NCBI RefSeq assembly: GCF_030273315.1
Contig: NZ_CP127175.1
Coordinates: forward strand, 1-64,000
Source of the DNA: Natrialbaceae archaeon AArc-T1-2
GTDB lineage: Archaea; Halobacteriota; Halobacteria; Halobacteriales; Natrialbaceae
DNA length: 64,000 bases
Direction of reading: 5' to 3'
The position numbers were made by a program, and so were the translations under genes. Below the pieces are notes generated by a model. It saw nothing but the letters and a program-made list of their open reading frames with translations. It ran no database searches and was not told the origin of the DNA. The first letter of the stretch is position 1. The number at the start of each line of letters is the position of its first letter. Of the stretch, positions 1 through 8,410 are shown in pieces.

Positions 1-178
1 AATTTCTTCGATGGTTACTGATCGTGATTGCATGGTTCGACTAGCGGGCCAGGACCGCCAAATCATGACACTCAATATACCAGTAGATATTCCACCAATA
101 TAAAATTTCCCTAGTTTAGTGCTAGAATGTATCGATAGGGGATTTCTATAAGTAATGGGGTGTGGCAGTCGTGCTGAG

Positions 179-643
179 TCACTTGAACGTTGTTGATCCG
201 CGTTCTTCAGTGCCTTGCCGACCAGTCAGCGAGTCGACCTCAAACGCGTGCCAGGAAATCTCTCTGTCTGATCCCTCCTGACGAACAGGCGTGTCGGTCT
301 GGGCAGCTTGATTAAAGTAGACTGCGGCTGCCCAGGTAGCGACTTCTTCGTCGGAAAGCGATACTAATGATCCTGTCGCGATGGCACTTTGCCAGTTATC
401 GTTAGAATCGTAGTCGTAGGTGGTGAGCGTGACAGTCTCGCTCGTCTCGAAAAACGATCGTTTCTGGCTCTCTGGCTCGGAGACAAGCTGTATGACACAC
501 CGGCTGGTCGTCGGATCATACCCATACGAAATGGGAATTCCGTAGCCGGTGTTTTCGTCTGCGAGCGAAAGAACTCCATGCCCACGGCTCGCAAAGAACT
601 GTTCAGCCATTTGTTCGGCCATGTCTTCACCTATATCTCCCAT
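179..643 (-). CDS. PPOX-fold flavin-binding family protein
   Basis: The 154-aa protein resembles the pyridoxamine 5'-phosphate oxidase-like split-barrel proteins common in haloarchaea. Visible features are the early strand HGVLSLADENTGYGIPISY, a central VIQLVSEPESQKRSFFET segment and TVTLTTYDYDS..WQSAIATGSL, the usual order of barrel strands in this family. Such proteins bind FMN, heme or F420; the exact cofactor cannot be read here. I used the ATG at 643; in-frame ATGs at residues 8 and 12 are alternatives. No operon partner is visible: the next gene upstream is 380 nt away. The family call is fairly safe and the substrate is unknown. Confidence 0.75.
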   Translation of the reverse strand: MGDIGEDMAEQMAEQFFASRGHGVLSLADENTGYGIPISYGYDPTTSRCVIQLVSEPESQKRSFFETSETVTLTTYDYDSNDNWQSAIATGSLVSLSDEEVATWAAAVYFNQAAQTDTPVRQEGSDREISWHAFEVDSLTGRQGTEERGSTTFK

Positions 644-1022
644 CGTAGCTCACCACGCATAACTGAAGATTCGCTGTGAATGTGTAGGTTTCCTGTAATG
701 AATTCCTAGCGAGTGCCAGAATCGGTGGACAGTGGGTTGGGGGACGGGTTGAAACAGACACTCTGGTTGATATTATAGACTGTCCAACAATAAAGGTAGT
801 GGCCAACTAGCCCTTCGTCTCTTGTCGTCGGGTAGATCTACAGAGAACAGAGCCAGCTCTGATTCGTCGACAAATCACGCTTCACCGCCAGTTAACTAAG
901 GCTGATTTGTGAGGTACTGAGCATACCGGATGATGACCTGACAGGAGCAATTATCTACTAATGACTTTCTGAAGTGCTGAGGCTTCTGCACCACCGCCTA
1001 ACAGCCGTTGCGAATACGGTGG
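644..1022. other. intergenic stretch, nothing recognised
   Basis: About 380 nt lie between two minus-strand genes. I see no ORF with coding character, no RNA gene and no clear repeat here. Confidence 0.5.
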
Positions 1023-1586
1023 TCAGGATTCGTCGGAGTCGGGACACTGACCGTCCGTCGGCCGGTCCTGGTCTCCCTTCTTGCGGACCTTCCGACCCTT
1101 CAGGACGAACTTGCTGGCTTTCTGGGTGAACTTCGTCCCCTTGGCCAACACGACCTTCGTGCCTTTCCCGAGCTTTACTGCTTTCCCCACCCGAAGAGCC
1201 TTCATCCCGCCGACGAGCGCTTTGCCGGTCTTCGCGGCCTTGAGAAAGGGGATGGTCAGAAGGATATCCACCCATCGGTCACGAAGGAACTCGCGGTAGG
1301 TTTCATAGAGGAAAAAGCTCAGCAGAATCTCGCTTACGAAGTACGCCAGCAGCAGGTACTGCAGGTGTGGCTTGAAAGCGTACAGCGGATTCGCACTCGA
1401 AGCGAGGAGCTCGAGATACAGGTACAGCGGGATGACCAACAGAACTACCACGAGTAGGTCATCGACGCGTTTTTTCACCGAGTAGACCCTCGAATCCTCC
1501 AGCTCTCCTACGTCGGCGGCGTCAGTCGTCACATTGTTCCCTTCTATCGGCGTCTTCTGTCCCCAGAAATGATAAGGTTGCTCCAT
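1023..1586 (-). CDS. small multi-pass membrane protein with basic tail
   Basis: This 187-aa protein has an acidic N-terminus (about 1-38). Three hydrophobic segments follow, at about 43-66 (LLVVVLLVIPLYLYLELL), 74-94 (LLLAYFVSEILLSFFLYE) and 103-118. After them comes a strongly basic stretch of about 50 residues with regularly spaced Lys/Arg (KALRVGKAVKLGKGTK), recalling an S1-S4 voltage-sensor-like layout without a pore. No catalytic motif is visible. The ATG at 1586 lies 18 nt downstream (minus strand) of an orphan CRISPR repeat, so its mRNA leader may carry a Cas6 site. Function is unknown; a membrane-active or ion-channel-like role is only inference. Confidence 0.6.
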   Translation of the reverse strand: MEQPYHFWGQKTPIEGNNVTTDAADVGELEDSRVYSVKKRVDDLLVVVLLVIPLYLYLELLASSANPLYAFKPHLQYLLLAYFVSEILLSFFLYETYREFLRDRWVDILLTIPFLKAAKTGKALVGGMKALRVGKAVKLGKGTKVVLAKGTKFTQKASKFVLKGRKVRKKGDQDRPTDGQCPDSDES

Positions 1587-1604
1587 CGAAGCGATCTAGT
1601 CCAA

Positions 1605-1628
1605 GCTTCAACCCCACGAGGGTTCGGC
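1605..1628 (-). repeat. orphan partial CRISPR repeat (24 of 30 nt)
   Basis: These 24 nt are identical to the last 24 nt (crRNA sense) of the repeat in the array at 17.0-21.9 kb. They include the stem region and the terminal eight bases GTTGAAGC that form the Cas6-generated handle in type I-B systems. The first six bases (GTTTCA) are replaced. It sits in the same strand sense as the downstream membrane-protein gene (start 1586), 15 kb from the array. Confidence 0.9.
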
Positions 1629-1701
1629 CGTCGGGGTGATTTCTGATTCCATTGCTCTGTTGAATAGCGATCTAATCCGCCGATATCACTAGCTTAGAAG
1701 G

Positions 1702-2034
1702 ATGAAGCCGAGGAATTCGATTCTGCCTATGGAAATCGATATTCTCGACTTCGTTGAGCAGTGTCGTGACCTAGCTAAACAAGCGTTGGGGAAGCACGCG
1801 GGCGAGCCCGCCAGCGGCGGGTTCGCCCGCTGGGTCCATGTCGTCCTACACTGTTTTCGGCTCGAAGAGGGCCACAGCTACCGTGAAACGCCGAATCGGC
1901 TGAAGTATATGGCCGAGGTTCGTGACGTACTCGGTCTCGATCAAGAGGATCTCCCTGACTATAGCACGATCTACAAATCGTTCGACCGGCTGAAAATGTG
2001 AGTGTGGCGGGCGTTGCTGCGCGTTTAATGCGTG
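1702..2034 (+). pseudogene. IS5-family transposase, N-terminal remnant
   Basis: The 99-aa opening (ILDFVEQCRDLAKQALGKH, YSTIYKSFDRLKM) matches the N-terminus of haloarchaeal IS5-family transposases. Translation in the same frame past the stop at 1999-2001 gives VWRALLRV and then another stop, which looks like the usual continuation (KMWVWRALL) with Trp changed to TGA. The catalytic DDE part is absent: the IS630-like copy begins at about 2035. This is a dead fragment carrying at least two nonsense changes. Confidence 0.75.
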
Positions 2035-3170
2035 AGATATCTTTTGTAAGTTGATGCTCGTGATAGGACAATGGGAAACAGTCGTCGAAAAGACATAGCC
2101 TATCACCTTCCTGAGGAACGGATCGATGAGTTACATCGTGAAGCTGAAGATGAACACCGGCTACGACGGCTTGGGTTTCTGAAGAACCTCTACCAAGGAG
2201 ACACAATTCCGGAGGCCGCCGACCGGAAGGGCGGTCGGCAGCCACCGGTGATCGGTGGGCAGAGTCGTGAAATGAAGGGGGTCTGGAGGCACTTATGCCG
2301 AGTTTCGGGGGCGGACGACCCCCGAAACTCGACGAAGACGAACAAGACGAGTTGGTTGAACTTCTCCGCGAAGGACAACCGTGGAAATCCCAGGAGATCC
2401 AGCACTTACTCAAGGAAGAATTCGATGTTGAGTATCACCCGGATTACCTCGGAACATTCCTCCGTGGCCTCGGATTGTCCTACGCGAAACCACGGCCAAA
2501 GCGTCCATATCGTCCGGAGAACCCAGAAGGGATTCTCGACGAGCGCGTCCGCGACGCGCTCGACGAGGATCCAGATGACGACCCACACAACAAACGCGAG
2601 GGAGACGACGAAGAAGGCTGGGTCGTTGACGATGATGTCTGCACAGACGGTGGCACCGTCGTTGGATTTCTCGATGCATCACAGCCACAGCCGTACGATA
2701 ATTCGCGGCGTGTCTGGTACGTTGACGATCCGCACGTGGAGCGGCCGTTAGTGAAGACCGAAGACTCTGCGGTTGGATTCTACGCGCTGAATGGTGAGAG
2801 CCTGGTGAAATGGACCGAGGATGAGACGAAAGAACGGATTTGCGGCGTGTTAGAGAAGATCCGCGAGCAGAATCCCGGCAAGCGGATTCTGCTCGTCTTG
2901 GACAAGCACGGATCACACGTCTGTGAATACACGCGCAGGCGCGCCCATCAACTCGGCATCGATCTCGTGTTCCTTCCATCCGGGTCGCCGCATCTCAACC
3001 CGATCGAATAGGTTTGGAAGCATCTGAAGTGGACAATGTCACCGATCATCGTCCAAGACGAAGACGAGTTTCACGAACTCGTCAAGGACGTGTTCGAACA
3101 AGTGACACAACGGGTCAGCTTAGCCAAGAAGTGGGCAAGAGACTTTCTTGACTTTCAAAAGTTATCTTGA
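2035..3170 (+). pseudogene. IS630-family transposase, three inactivating lesions
   Basis: Starting at ATG 2071, the protein reads as an IS630-family transposase with an N-terminal HTH (EERIDELHREAEDEHRLRRL). The frame then shifts by one base near 2226, a TGA lies at 2268-2270, and the main body (MPSFGGGRPPKL..., 2295-3008) contains the DDE landmarks FLDAS, VLDKHGSH and NPIE. A TAG at 3009-3011 stops it just after the catalytic Glu. The same frame continues as VWKHLKWTMSP...FQKLS to a TGA at 3168-3170, so the copy is full length but dead. Imperfect inverted ends (14 of 16) at 2035-2050 and 3152-3167 are possible termini. Confidence 0.85.
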
Positions 3171-3579
3171 TCATTACGCTCGCGCAACTCATCATGAGGG
3201 AAACGCTCTTTGAATCCGATCAACAATCACTGAATCCGGTGGGGAGTAGTCACACTATCCACCGGATTTCTCTGACTGGTAGTCTCAACGATATCTAATC
3301 AGACAACGGTACACTCTGCTAAACTAGAACGGATGCACATTTTACAGATGGCACATTGACCGCTCAAACATCCACGGGGAGTCTATTGGATATCTGTCAT
3401 TGCGACGAGCGGAACGACGAGTTGCTCTCTACAGGAGCGGACTGCCCGCGTGCTCGCATCGATCGGTGCGCTATCAACGTGGTCGGTTGCGTGGCTGGCG
3501 TTGGAATAGCTGTTCAAAAGCAACGCTTCGGCTGATCAAACGACCCAGGTTATAGGATATCCAACGTGCAAAGCCGAGT
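3171..3579. other. intergenic stretch with possible IS-end motif
   Basis: I find no supportable gene in this 409 nt. The motif GCTAAACTAGAACGGATGC at 3318-3336 recurs with one difference near 42635-42653, which suggests a shared insertion-element end. A TATA-like box for the gene at 3580 is not obvious. Confidence 0.4.
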
Positions 3580-4452
3580 ATGTTCGAAGACTTCGAGGAG
3601 ACGCGTATCGACGTTGGCGAGGCAGAGATTCACGTTCGTAAGGGCGGCGACGGACCCCCATTGCTGTTGCTTCACGGATACCCACAGACACACGTGGCTT
3701 GGCACAAGATCGCACCGAAACTGGCCGAAGACTACACGGTTGTGGCGCCCGATCTCCGCGGGTACGGGGACAGTACAGGGCCACCCGATCCCGAGACGAG
3801 TCAGTACTCCAATCGGGTGATGGCTGAGGATATAGTCGTAGTCATGGAATCACTGGAATTTGGTGAGTACCGAATAACCGGCCACGACCGCGGTGCCCGC
3901 GTCGGCTATCGGTTCGCACTCGACCATCCCGAGCGAGTGGAGAAGTTGGCGCTGCTCGACATCATCTCGACGCTCGAAACGGCCGAACGAATGGACTACG
4001 AATACGCTCACGCTATGTATCACTGGCTGTTCCTGGCCCAACCACATCCGACCCCGGAAACGTTGCTCGCCAACGAACCGTCCTTCTACGTCGACCACCT
4101 GATAGACAACTGGGCGGTGTACCCTGAGCGCCTCAATCCGGAGGCGGTCGCTGAGTACCACCGTTGTTTCGAGAACGAACGGGTCATCCGGGCGAGTTGT
4201 GAGGACTACCGGGCCGGGCTGAGCGTCGATCTCAAGCACGACCGAGCTTCACGGGAGGCTGGCGACCAGATCGAGTGCCCGGTGCTGGCGCTCTGGGGCG
4301 ACGCCTCGGGAACCGTCGACTTCGATCCGCTCGACATCTGGAAGCGGTGGGCCACCGACGTCAGCGGCCGAGGGCTGTCGTGTGGCCACTTCCTGATGGA
4401 AGAAGCCCCCGAGACGACCCTCGCGGAACTCGAGTCGTTCCTGAAACGGTGA
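3580..4452 (+). CDS. alpha/beta hydrolase, haloacetate dehalogenase-like
   Basis: The 290-aa protein carries the set of residues that marks fluoroacetate/haloacetate dehalogenases: HGYPQTH oxyanion loop (about 32-38), DLRGYGDS (about 59-66), nucleophile elbow GHDRGARV with Asp instead of Ser (about 104-111), acid in LLDI (about 128), HW (about 149-150), Tyr in DYRAG, and the catalytic His in CGHF. In this family the Asp attacks the carbon bearing the halogen and water releases the glycolate. ATG 3580 gives a normal length. The AhpD-like gene follows at 4543 on the same strand. An epoxide hydrolase is the alternative, but the DR..R triad and HW pair favour dehalogenase. Confidence 0.75.
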   Translation: MFEDFEETRIDVGEAEIHVRKGGDGPPLLLLHGYPQTHVAWHKIAPKLAEDYTVVAPDLRGYGDSTGPPDPETSQYSNRVMAEDIVVVMESLEFGEYRITGHDRGARVGYRFALDHPERVEKLALLDIISTLETAERMDYEYAHAMYHWLFLAQPHPTPETLLANEPSFYVDHLIDNWAVYPERLNPEAVAEYHRCFENERVIRASCEDYRAGLSVDLKHDRASREAGDQIECPVLALWGDASGTVDFDPLDIWKRWATDVSGRGLSCGHFLMEEAPETTLAELESFLKR

Positions 4453-4542
4453 CCGTGTCGCTACTCTGGAACGTTACTTCGAGGCCTCCAGTTTCTGTAG
4501 GACGATCGATCTTTATGTGGGTTGGTAACATAGAATGTTGGT

Positions 4543-5121
4543 ATGCCATCCCGGATCGAGCCAATAAGCCCTGGTGAGTCGGACGACGAAGACGTCAACG
4601 AGATCCTCCGGGCGAGTGAAACCGGCTGGTACAGGGACTCCGCGTACTTTGGTGCAGTTGCTCATCAGCCACGACTGCTAAAACGGCTCGTGGAGACGTT
4701 CCGGCTCTTCCCTCGGAGCGACTCGATCGATGCAGAGACACTGGAACTGATGCGGCTGCGGGTTGCTGCCGTCCATCGGTGTGCCTACTGTGGCACCGTT
4801 CGTACCTGGGACGTGAAAGATGCAGTCGAGCCGAAAGAGGACGCAGTTTTCTCCGAGGAAATCGACACGAGCACACTCACACGGCGTGAGGAGCTCGCGG
4901 TTCGCGTGGCAGACTACATGTCTCGAGATCCACAGGAGATACCTGACGAGTTCTTCGGTGAACTGAGCGAGGAATACAGCGACGAGACTATCATCGAACT
5001 CCTGTTGTTTGCCGGACTCGAGGTTGGGCTCGACAGGTTCTGTATCGCATTACGGCTAGATACCACCGAAACAAGTCCGTATCCGACCGGACTCGAGTAT
5101 CCGCTCGAGCGAGAGACGTAG
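4543..5121 (+). CDS. carboxymuconolactone decarboxylase / AhpD-like protein
   Basis: This 192-aa protein contains the CMD/AhpD core: MRLRVAAVHRCAYCGTVRTWD with the redox CxxC pair, followed by LTRREELAVRVADYMSRDPQEIPDEFFGEL and a helical C-terminus. Members of the family act in thiol-based peroxide defence or in ring-cleavage pathways, and the CAYC motif points to the redox branch. The gene follows the hydrolase at 3580 after 90 nt. TATA-like TTTATG near 4511 lies about 32 nt before the start, so it may have its own leaderless promoter. The substrate cannot be inferred. Confidence 0.75.
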   Translation: MPSRIEPISPGESDDEDVNEILRASETGWYRDSAYFGAVAHQPRLLKRLVETFRLFPRSDSIDAETLELMRLRVAAVHRCAYCGTVRTWDVKDAVEPKEDAVFSEEIDTSTLTRREELAVRVADYMSRDPQEIPDEFFGELSEEYSDETIIELLLFAGLEVGLDRFCIALRLDTTETSPYPTGLEYPLERET

Positions 5122-5137
5122 TCTCGAATCGACGGTT

Positions 5138-5677
5138 TCAGGCCCACGGCCAGAAGCCGGCCGCCATCAGATAGCCGGCTGCGCCGGTAACGATTCCGAC
5201 GAGCGCGGTGAACCACGCAATCGGGCTGGTATACTTCTGCATTTCCAGCCCCAGCAGCACCCAGAAGGTTGCCCAGAGGACCGCCCAAGTCCACCAGAGA
5301 CCGGCAAGCCCGAGGTCACCGTCGAGAAACACCAGGTACCCTGTCGGGATGGCAAGCACGGTGACGAGGATGCAGTACCAGCCAAACGATCGCTGATCAC
5401 CGATGCCACGGATTGCGTTCGCCCCGATCCACAAGTACGTAAACGAAAACAGTAACGTTCCAGCTGCTACGAACGCATCTCCGGACTCGTATTCGCCGAA
5501 CGCCCACAGCTCACCGAACGCCCACCACATCGCGATGATGAACGTGAGTATCCCGACGAAGAAATTCAGTATCGCGACGTCGCTGTCCGTCCCTTTGCCG
5601 AGCAGCCATATCCCGTTCACTACTAGCACGGCACCGACGAAAATCAGCCCCATGCCCAGGATCATGTACAGTGACAT
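5138..5677 (-). CDS. AmiS/UreI-family amide or urea channel
   Basis: The 179-aa protein has six hydrophobic helices (about 5-25, 36-53, 66-86, 97-113, 119-140, 148-170) and the AmiS/UreI look: GMGLIFVGAVLVVNGIWLLGK at the N-terminus, then WWAFGE and YLWIGANAIRGIGDQRSFGWY. Proteins of this family let short amides or urea cross the membrane passively. A formamidase/acetamidase gene lies 1.4 kb away, so uptake of short amides is the likely role. It converges on the AhpD-like gene with only 16 nt between stops. Confidence 0.85.
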   Translation of the reverse strand: MSLYMILGMGLIFVGAVLVVNGIWLLGKGTDSDVAILNFFVGILTFIIAMWWAFGELWAFGEYESGDAFVAAGTLLFSFTYLWIGANAIRGIGDQRSFGWYCILVTVLAIPTGYLVFLDGDLGLAGLWWTWAVLWATFWVLLGLEMQKYTSPIAWFTALVGIVTGAAGYLMAAGFWPWA

Positions 5678-5883
5678 TAGCGTTCACCGTTATTGCGTGT
5701 TATTACCACGCAAATCCCACTTCACCGGACGAAATAATAGTTCTGACCACAGGACTCGTGAAATATCACCGGTTGAACACTGTCTCGGACTGATAGACGA
5801 GCGAAGAGAACACCAAACTTCGACGAACGACTACTGGCCACATGCAACGGTTATGTGTGAGGATATAGTTGAGACGGTCACGG

Positions 5884-6147
5884 ATGTCGAAGGATACGAT
5901 CAATCCTAACACAGAGAGAGACAGGCTGTCACCACAGATGCTCACTGACCGGTTCGACAGTCTCAGCGTCGGTGACGAGATTAGCTTCAACGATCGAGAC
6001 ACGGTGTACGAGGTCGTCGAGACGGACAAGTACTCGGTAACGGTCGCCGATCCGAACGACAACCATATCAGGCTCTCACAGAACCTACAGACCGGTGGCT
6101 GGGTCGCCCACGAGGAGATCTGGTGGATTGATTCCAAACAGGAGTAA
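5884..6147 (+). CDS. small acidic hypothetical protein
   Basis: An 87-aa protein from ATG 5884 (a second ATG at 5938 would give 69 aa). It reads as a compact beta-rich domain: LTDRFDSLSVGDEISFND, VYEVVETDKYSVTVADPND and GGWVAHEEIWWIDS. The pattern of acidic strands separated by turns is usual for small haloarchaeal conserved proteins, but I do not recognise a named family. It stands alone between the UreI-like gene and the regulator-like gene. Confidence 0.55.
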   Translation: MSKDTINPNTERDRLSPQMLTDRFDSLSVGDEISFNDRDTVYEVVETDKYSVTVADPNDNHIRLSQNLQTGGWVAHEEIWWIDSKQE

Positions 6148-6214
6148 CCCGTCTCGCATCGAACGGCAACATCCGAGAGTGTTGGCGTGGCACGGATTTC
6201 GGATCCTCGATTGA

Positions 6215-6850
6215 TCAGACGGTCTGCAGAAACAACCGAAACTCGAGATCGTCTTTGGACGTCCCGACGACGTCGGAAAACCCCTTTTCGAACGACCGTT
6301 CGAGGATGGTCCGATCGGTGATATCGGGAGTGCACAGGTGGTCTGCGATCCGCTGAACGTGGTCGGCGTGCACTCCCGAAGCCCGCAGTACGATTCCCGC
6401 GACAGAGTCGTCCCGGGTGAGCGCGGTCGCTGCCGTCGTCGCGACGGACTCGACGTCGTCGTGGTCGAAGACGAAGACGCTCACGAAGTTCTCCTCGTCT
6501 CGTCTCAACAGTTCCACGTTCGATCCGTCGGTTCCCGGTTGGCGATCCGTTGCTTGGTCCGTGACTAGCCGATGGAACGTCTCGGCCCGTTCGGCGATGT
6601 GTTCTCGCCATCGCGTGGGACTCTCGTCCGGGAAACAGCGAATGCGGTACCGCTCGTCGTCTATTCGGTCGATGAGGCCGTACGCAACGAGAAGGGTAAG
6701 ACGGTACTCGACGTCGGACGCGGACGGTTCGTCGTCCACGTGATCGGCGAGATTGACTGCCGAGAACGGGTTGTCACCGAATGAAGCGTATGCCGCGAGG
6801 TACGTCTCGATGCAGTCGTCGATCGCTGGAAGTGAACCGAGCGTCGCCAT
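6215..6850 (-). CDS. wHTH-containing hypothetical protein, possible amidase regulator
   Basis: The 211-aa protein has a segment at about 18-70 (LAAYASFGDNPFSAVNLADHVDDEPSASDVEYRLTLLVAYGLIDRIDDERYRI) that reads as a winged helix-turn-helix. An alpha/beta domain follows (VELLRRDEENFVSVFVFDHDD..VAGIVLRASGVHADHVQRIADHL). It is transcribed divergently from the formamidase gene at 7069 with 218 nt between them. A palindrome lies directly upstream of that gene's TATA box, which makes this protein a candidate regulator. The regulatory role is inferred from position and fold only. Confidence 0.55.
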   Translation of the reverse strand: MATLGSLPAIDDCIETYLAAYASFGDNPFSAVNLADHVDDEPSASDVEYRLTLLVAYGLIDRIDDERYRIRCFPDESPTRWREHIAERAETFHRLVTDQATDRQPGTDGSNVELLRRDEENFVSVFVFDHDDVESVATTAATALTRDDSVAGIVLRASGVHADHVQRIADHLCTPDITDRTILERSFEKGFSDVVGTSKDDLEFRLFLQTV

Positions 6851-7009
6851 TGAATCTGTACCGTACTCGGCGACGGGTGGACAAAAAACAGTGTCGGGTA
6901 CTCTCGGTTATCGAACCGTATCGAACGCCTAAACGATTCCGCACCGAAGTGCTGTGCGATCAGTTCACGACGCTCGATTAATGCCACTTAGACCCCATTG
7001 TAATAATTA

Positions 7010-7040
7010 GTTTGATCCAACCCATCAAACAGTTATAAAT
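7010..7040 (+). promoter_or_regulatory. formamidase promoter with palindromic operator
   Basis: A perfect 7-bp inverted repeat (GTTTGAT 7010-7016, ATCAAAC 7024-7030, 7-nt spacer) ends three bases before TTATAAATA (7032-7040). That box is 29 nt before the ATG at 7069, the spacing of a leaderless haloarchaeal transcript. The palindrome covers the BRE position, where a bound regulator would block TFB. Confidence 0.6.
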
Positions 7041-7068
7041 ACTATTGCGTTGGGCGTCAACACGTACC

Positions 7069-8331
7069 ATGCCCGAAACGATATTCGAGGTCGATGTCGA
7101 TGCCTCCATCGACGACCAACCGGATCCGATAGTGAACCGCTGGCACCCGGACGTGCCACCGGTGGCGACGATCGAACCCGGTGAGAAGGTCCGGATCGAA
7201 TGTCTCGACTGGACGGGGAATCAGGTGAAAAACGACGACAGCGCGAACGACATCCGGGACATGCGGCTTGACCCCAACCACCACCTGAGCGGCCCCTTCG
7301 AGGTCGACGGCGCCGAACCCGGTGACGTGCTCGTGATCGATATCTTGGATCTCGGGCCGTTCCCGGACAACGAGTGGGGGTTCACCGGCATCTTCGAACA
7401 GGATAACGGTGGCGGCTTTCTCACCGATCACTTCCCGGAAGCCCGCAAGGCGATCTGGGATGTCGACGGCGTGATGACTCACTCGCGTCACATCGACGAC
7501 GTCAGGTTCCCCGGCTGTGTCCATCCCGGCATCGTCGGGACTGCGCCATCGCACGAACTGCTCGAGCGGTGGAACGAACGTGAGCAGGCACTCATCGAAC
7601 GGGGTGCGGACGCCGAAACTGCAGTCAATCACGAAACTCGAGAAGACGATCCGCCGCTTGCCCTGCCACCGGAACCGAACGAGGTGTTACTCGGGGACAT
7701 GGACGAGGAAGACGTCGAGGAAGCAGCGGCAGAAGCCGCCCGAACGATCCCGCCCCGGGAGAACGCAGGCAACTGCGACATCAAGAACCTCGGTCGCGGC
7801 TCCCGGGTCTATCTTCCCGTCTTCGTTGACGGTGCGAACTTCATCACCGGGGATCTGCATTTCTCCCAGGGTGACGGAGAGATCACCTTCTGTGGGGCCA
7901 TCGAGATCGCCGGCTGGATCGACATGAAGGTGGACATCATCAAGAACGGGATGGAGCAGTTGGGAACCGACTACGCGATGTTCAAACCCGGATACCAGGA
8001 CCCCGACTTCTCGAACTACGTCGTCTTCGAGGGCTACTCCGTCGACGAGGACGGGACCCAACACTACAAGAACGCGAATGTCGGTATGCGCCGGGCGTGT
8101 CTGGACGCCATCGACTACCTGACGAACTTTGGCTACACCGAGGAGCAGGCGTACATGCTCCTCAGTACGATTCCCGTCGAGAGCCGCATCGCAGGAATCG
8201 TCGACCTGCCGAACACCTGTGTGACGGTGTCGGTCCCCAACGAAGCCTTCGACATCGACATCGATCCAGATACGCTTACCGACGAGTACGCGTCCGTCGG
8301 CGGCAAGGGCGACGTTGCCAAGCCCTCCTGA
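7069..8331 (+). CDS. formamidase/acetamidase (FmdA/AmdA family)
   Basis: The 420-aa protein matches the FmdA_AmdA family along its length: HPDVPPVATIEPGEKVRIECLDWTGNQ, GPFEVDGAEPGDVLVIDI, FPGCVHPGIVGTAPS, RTIPPRENAGNCDIKNLGRGSRVYLPVFV, and GDLHFSQGDGEITFCGAIE. The GN.D.K motif and the H.SQGDGE loop belong to the catalytic, metal-linked core. The enzyme hydrolyses short amides to ammonium and the carboxylate in the cytoplasm. I chose ATG 7069 because it lies 29 nt after a TATA box; an upstream in-frame start at 7045 would fall too close to that box. With the UreI-like channel nearby it makes a short-amide nitrogen-scavenging pair. Confidence 0.9.
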   Translation: MPETIFEVDVDASIDDQPDPIVNRWHPDVPPVATIEPGEKVRIECLDWTGNQVKNDDSANDIRDMRLDPNHHLSGPFEVDGAEPGDVLVIDILDLGPFPDNEWGFTGIFEQDNGGGFLTDHFPEARKAIWDVDGVMTHSRHIDDVRFPGCVHPGIVGTAPSHELLERWNEREQALIERGADAETAVNHETREDDPPLALPPEPNEVLLGDMDEEDVEEAAAEAARTIPPRENAGNCDIKNLGRGSRVYLPVFVDGANFITGDLHFSQGDGEITFCGAIEIAGWIDMKVDIIKNGMEQLGTDYAMFKPGYQDPDFSNYVVFEGYSVDEDGTQHYKNANVGMRRACLDAIDYLTNFGYTEEQAYMLLSTIPVESRIAGIVDLPNTCVTVSVPNEAFDIDIDPDTLTDEYASVGGKGDVAKPS

Positions 8332-8410
8332 CAATACCTCTTATCGTTTCACCGATACACTTCCTTTCCCAAGGAAACCGGTGGGGAACTCCGCTGGGTC
8401 GAACGCCGGG

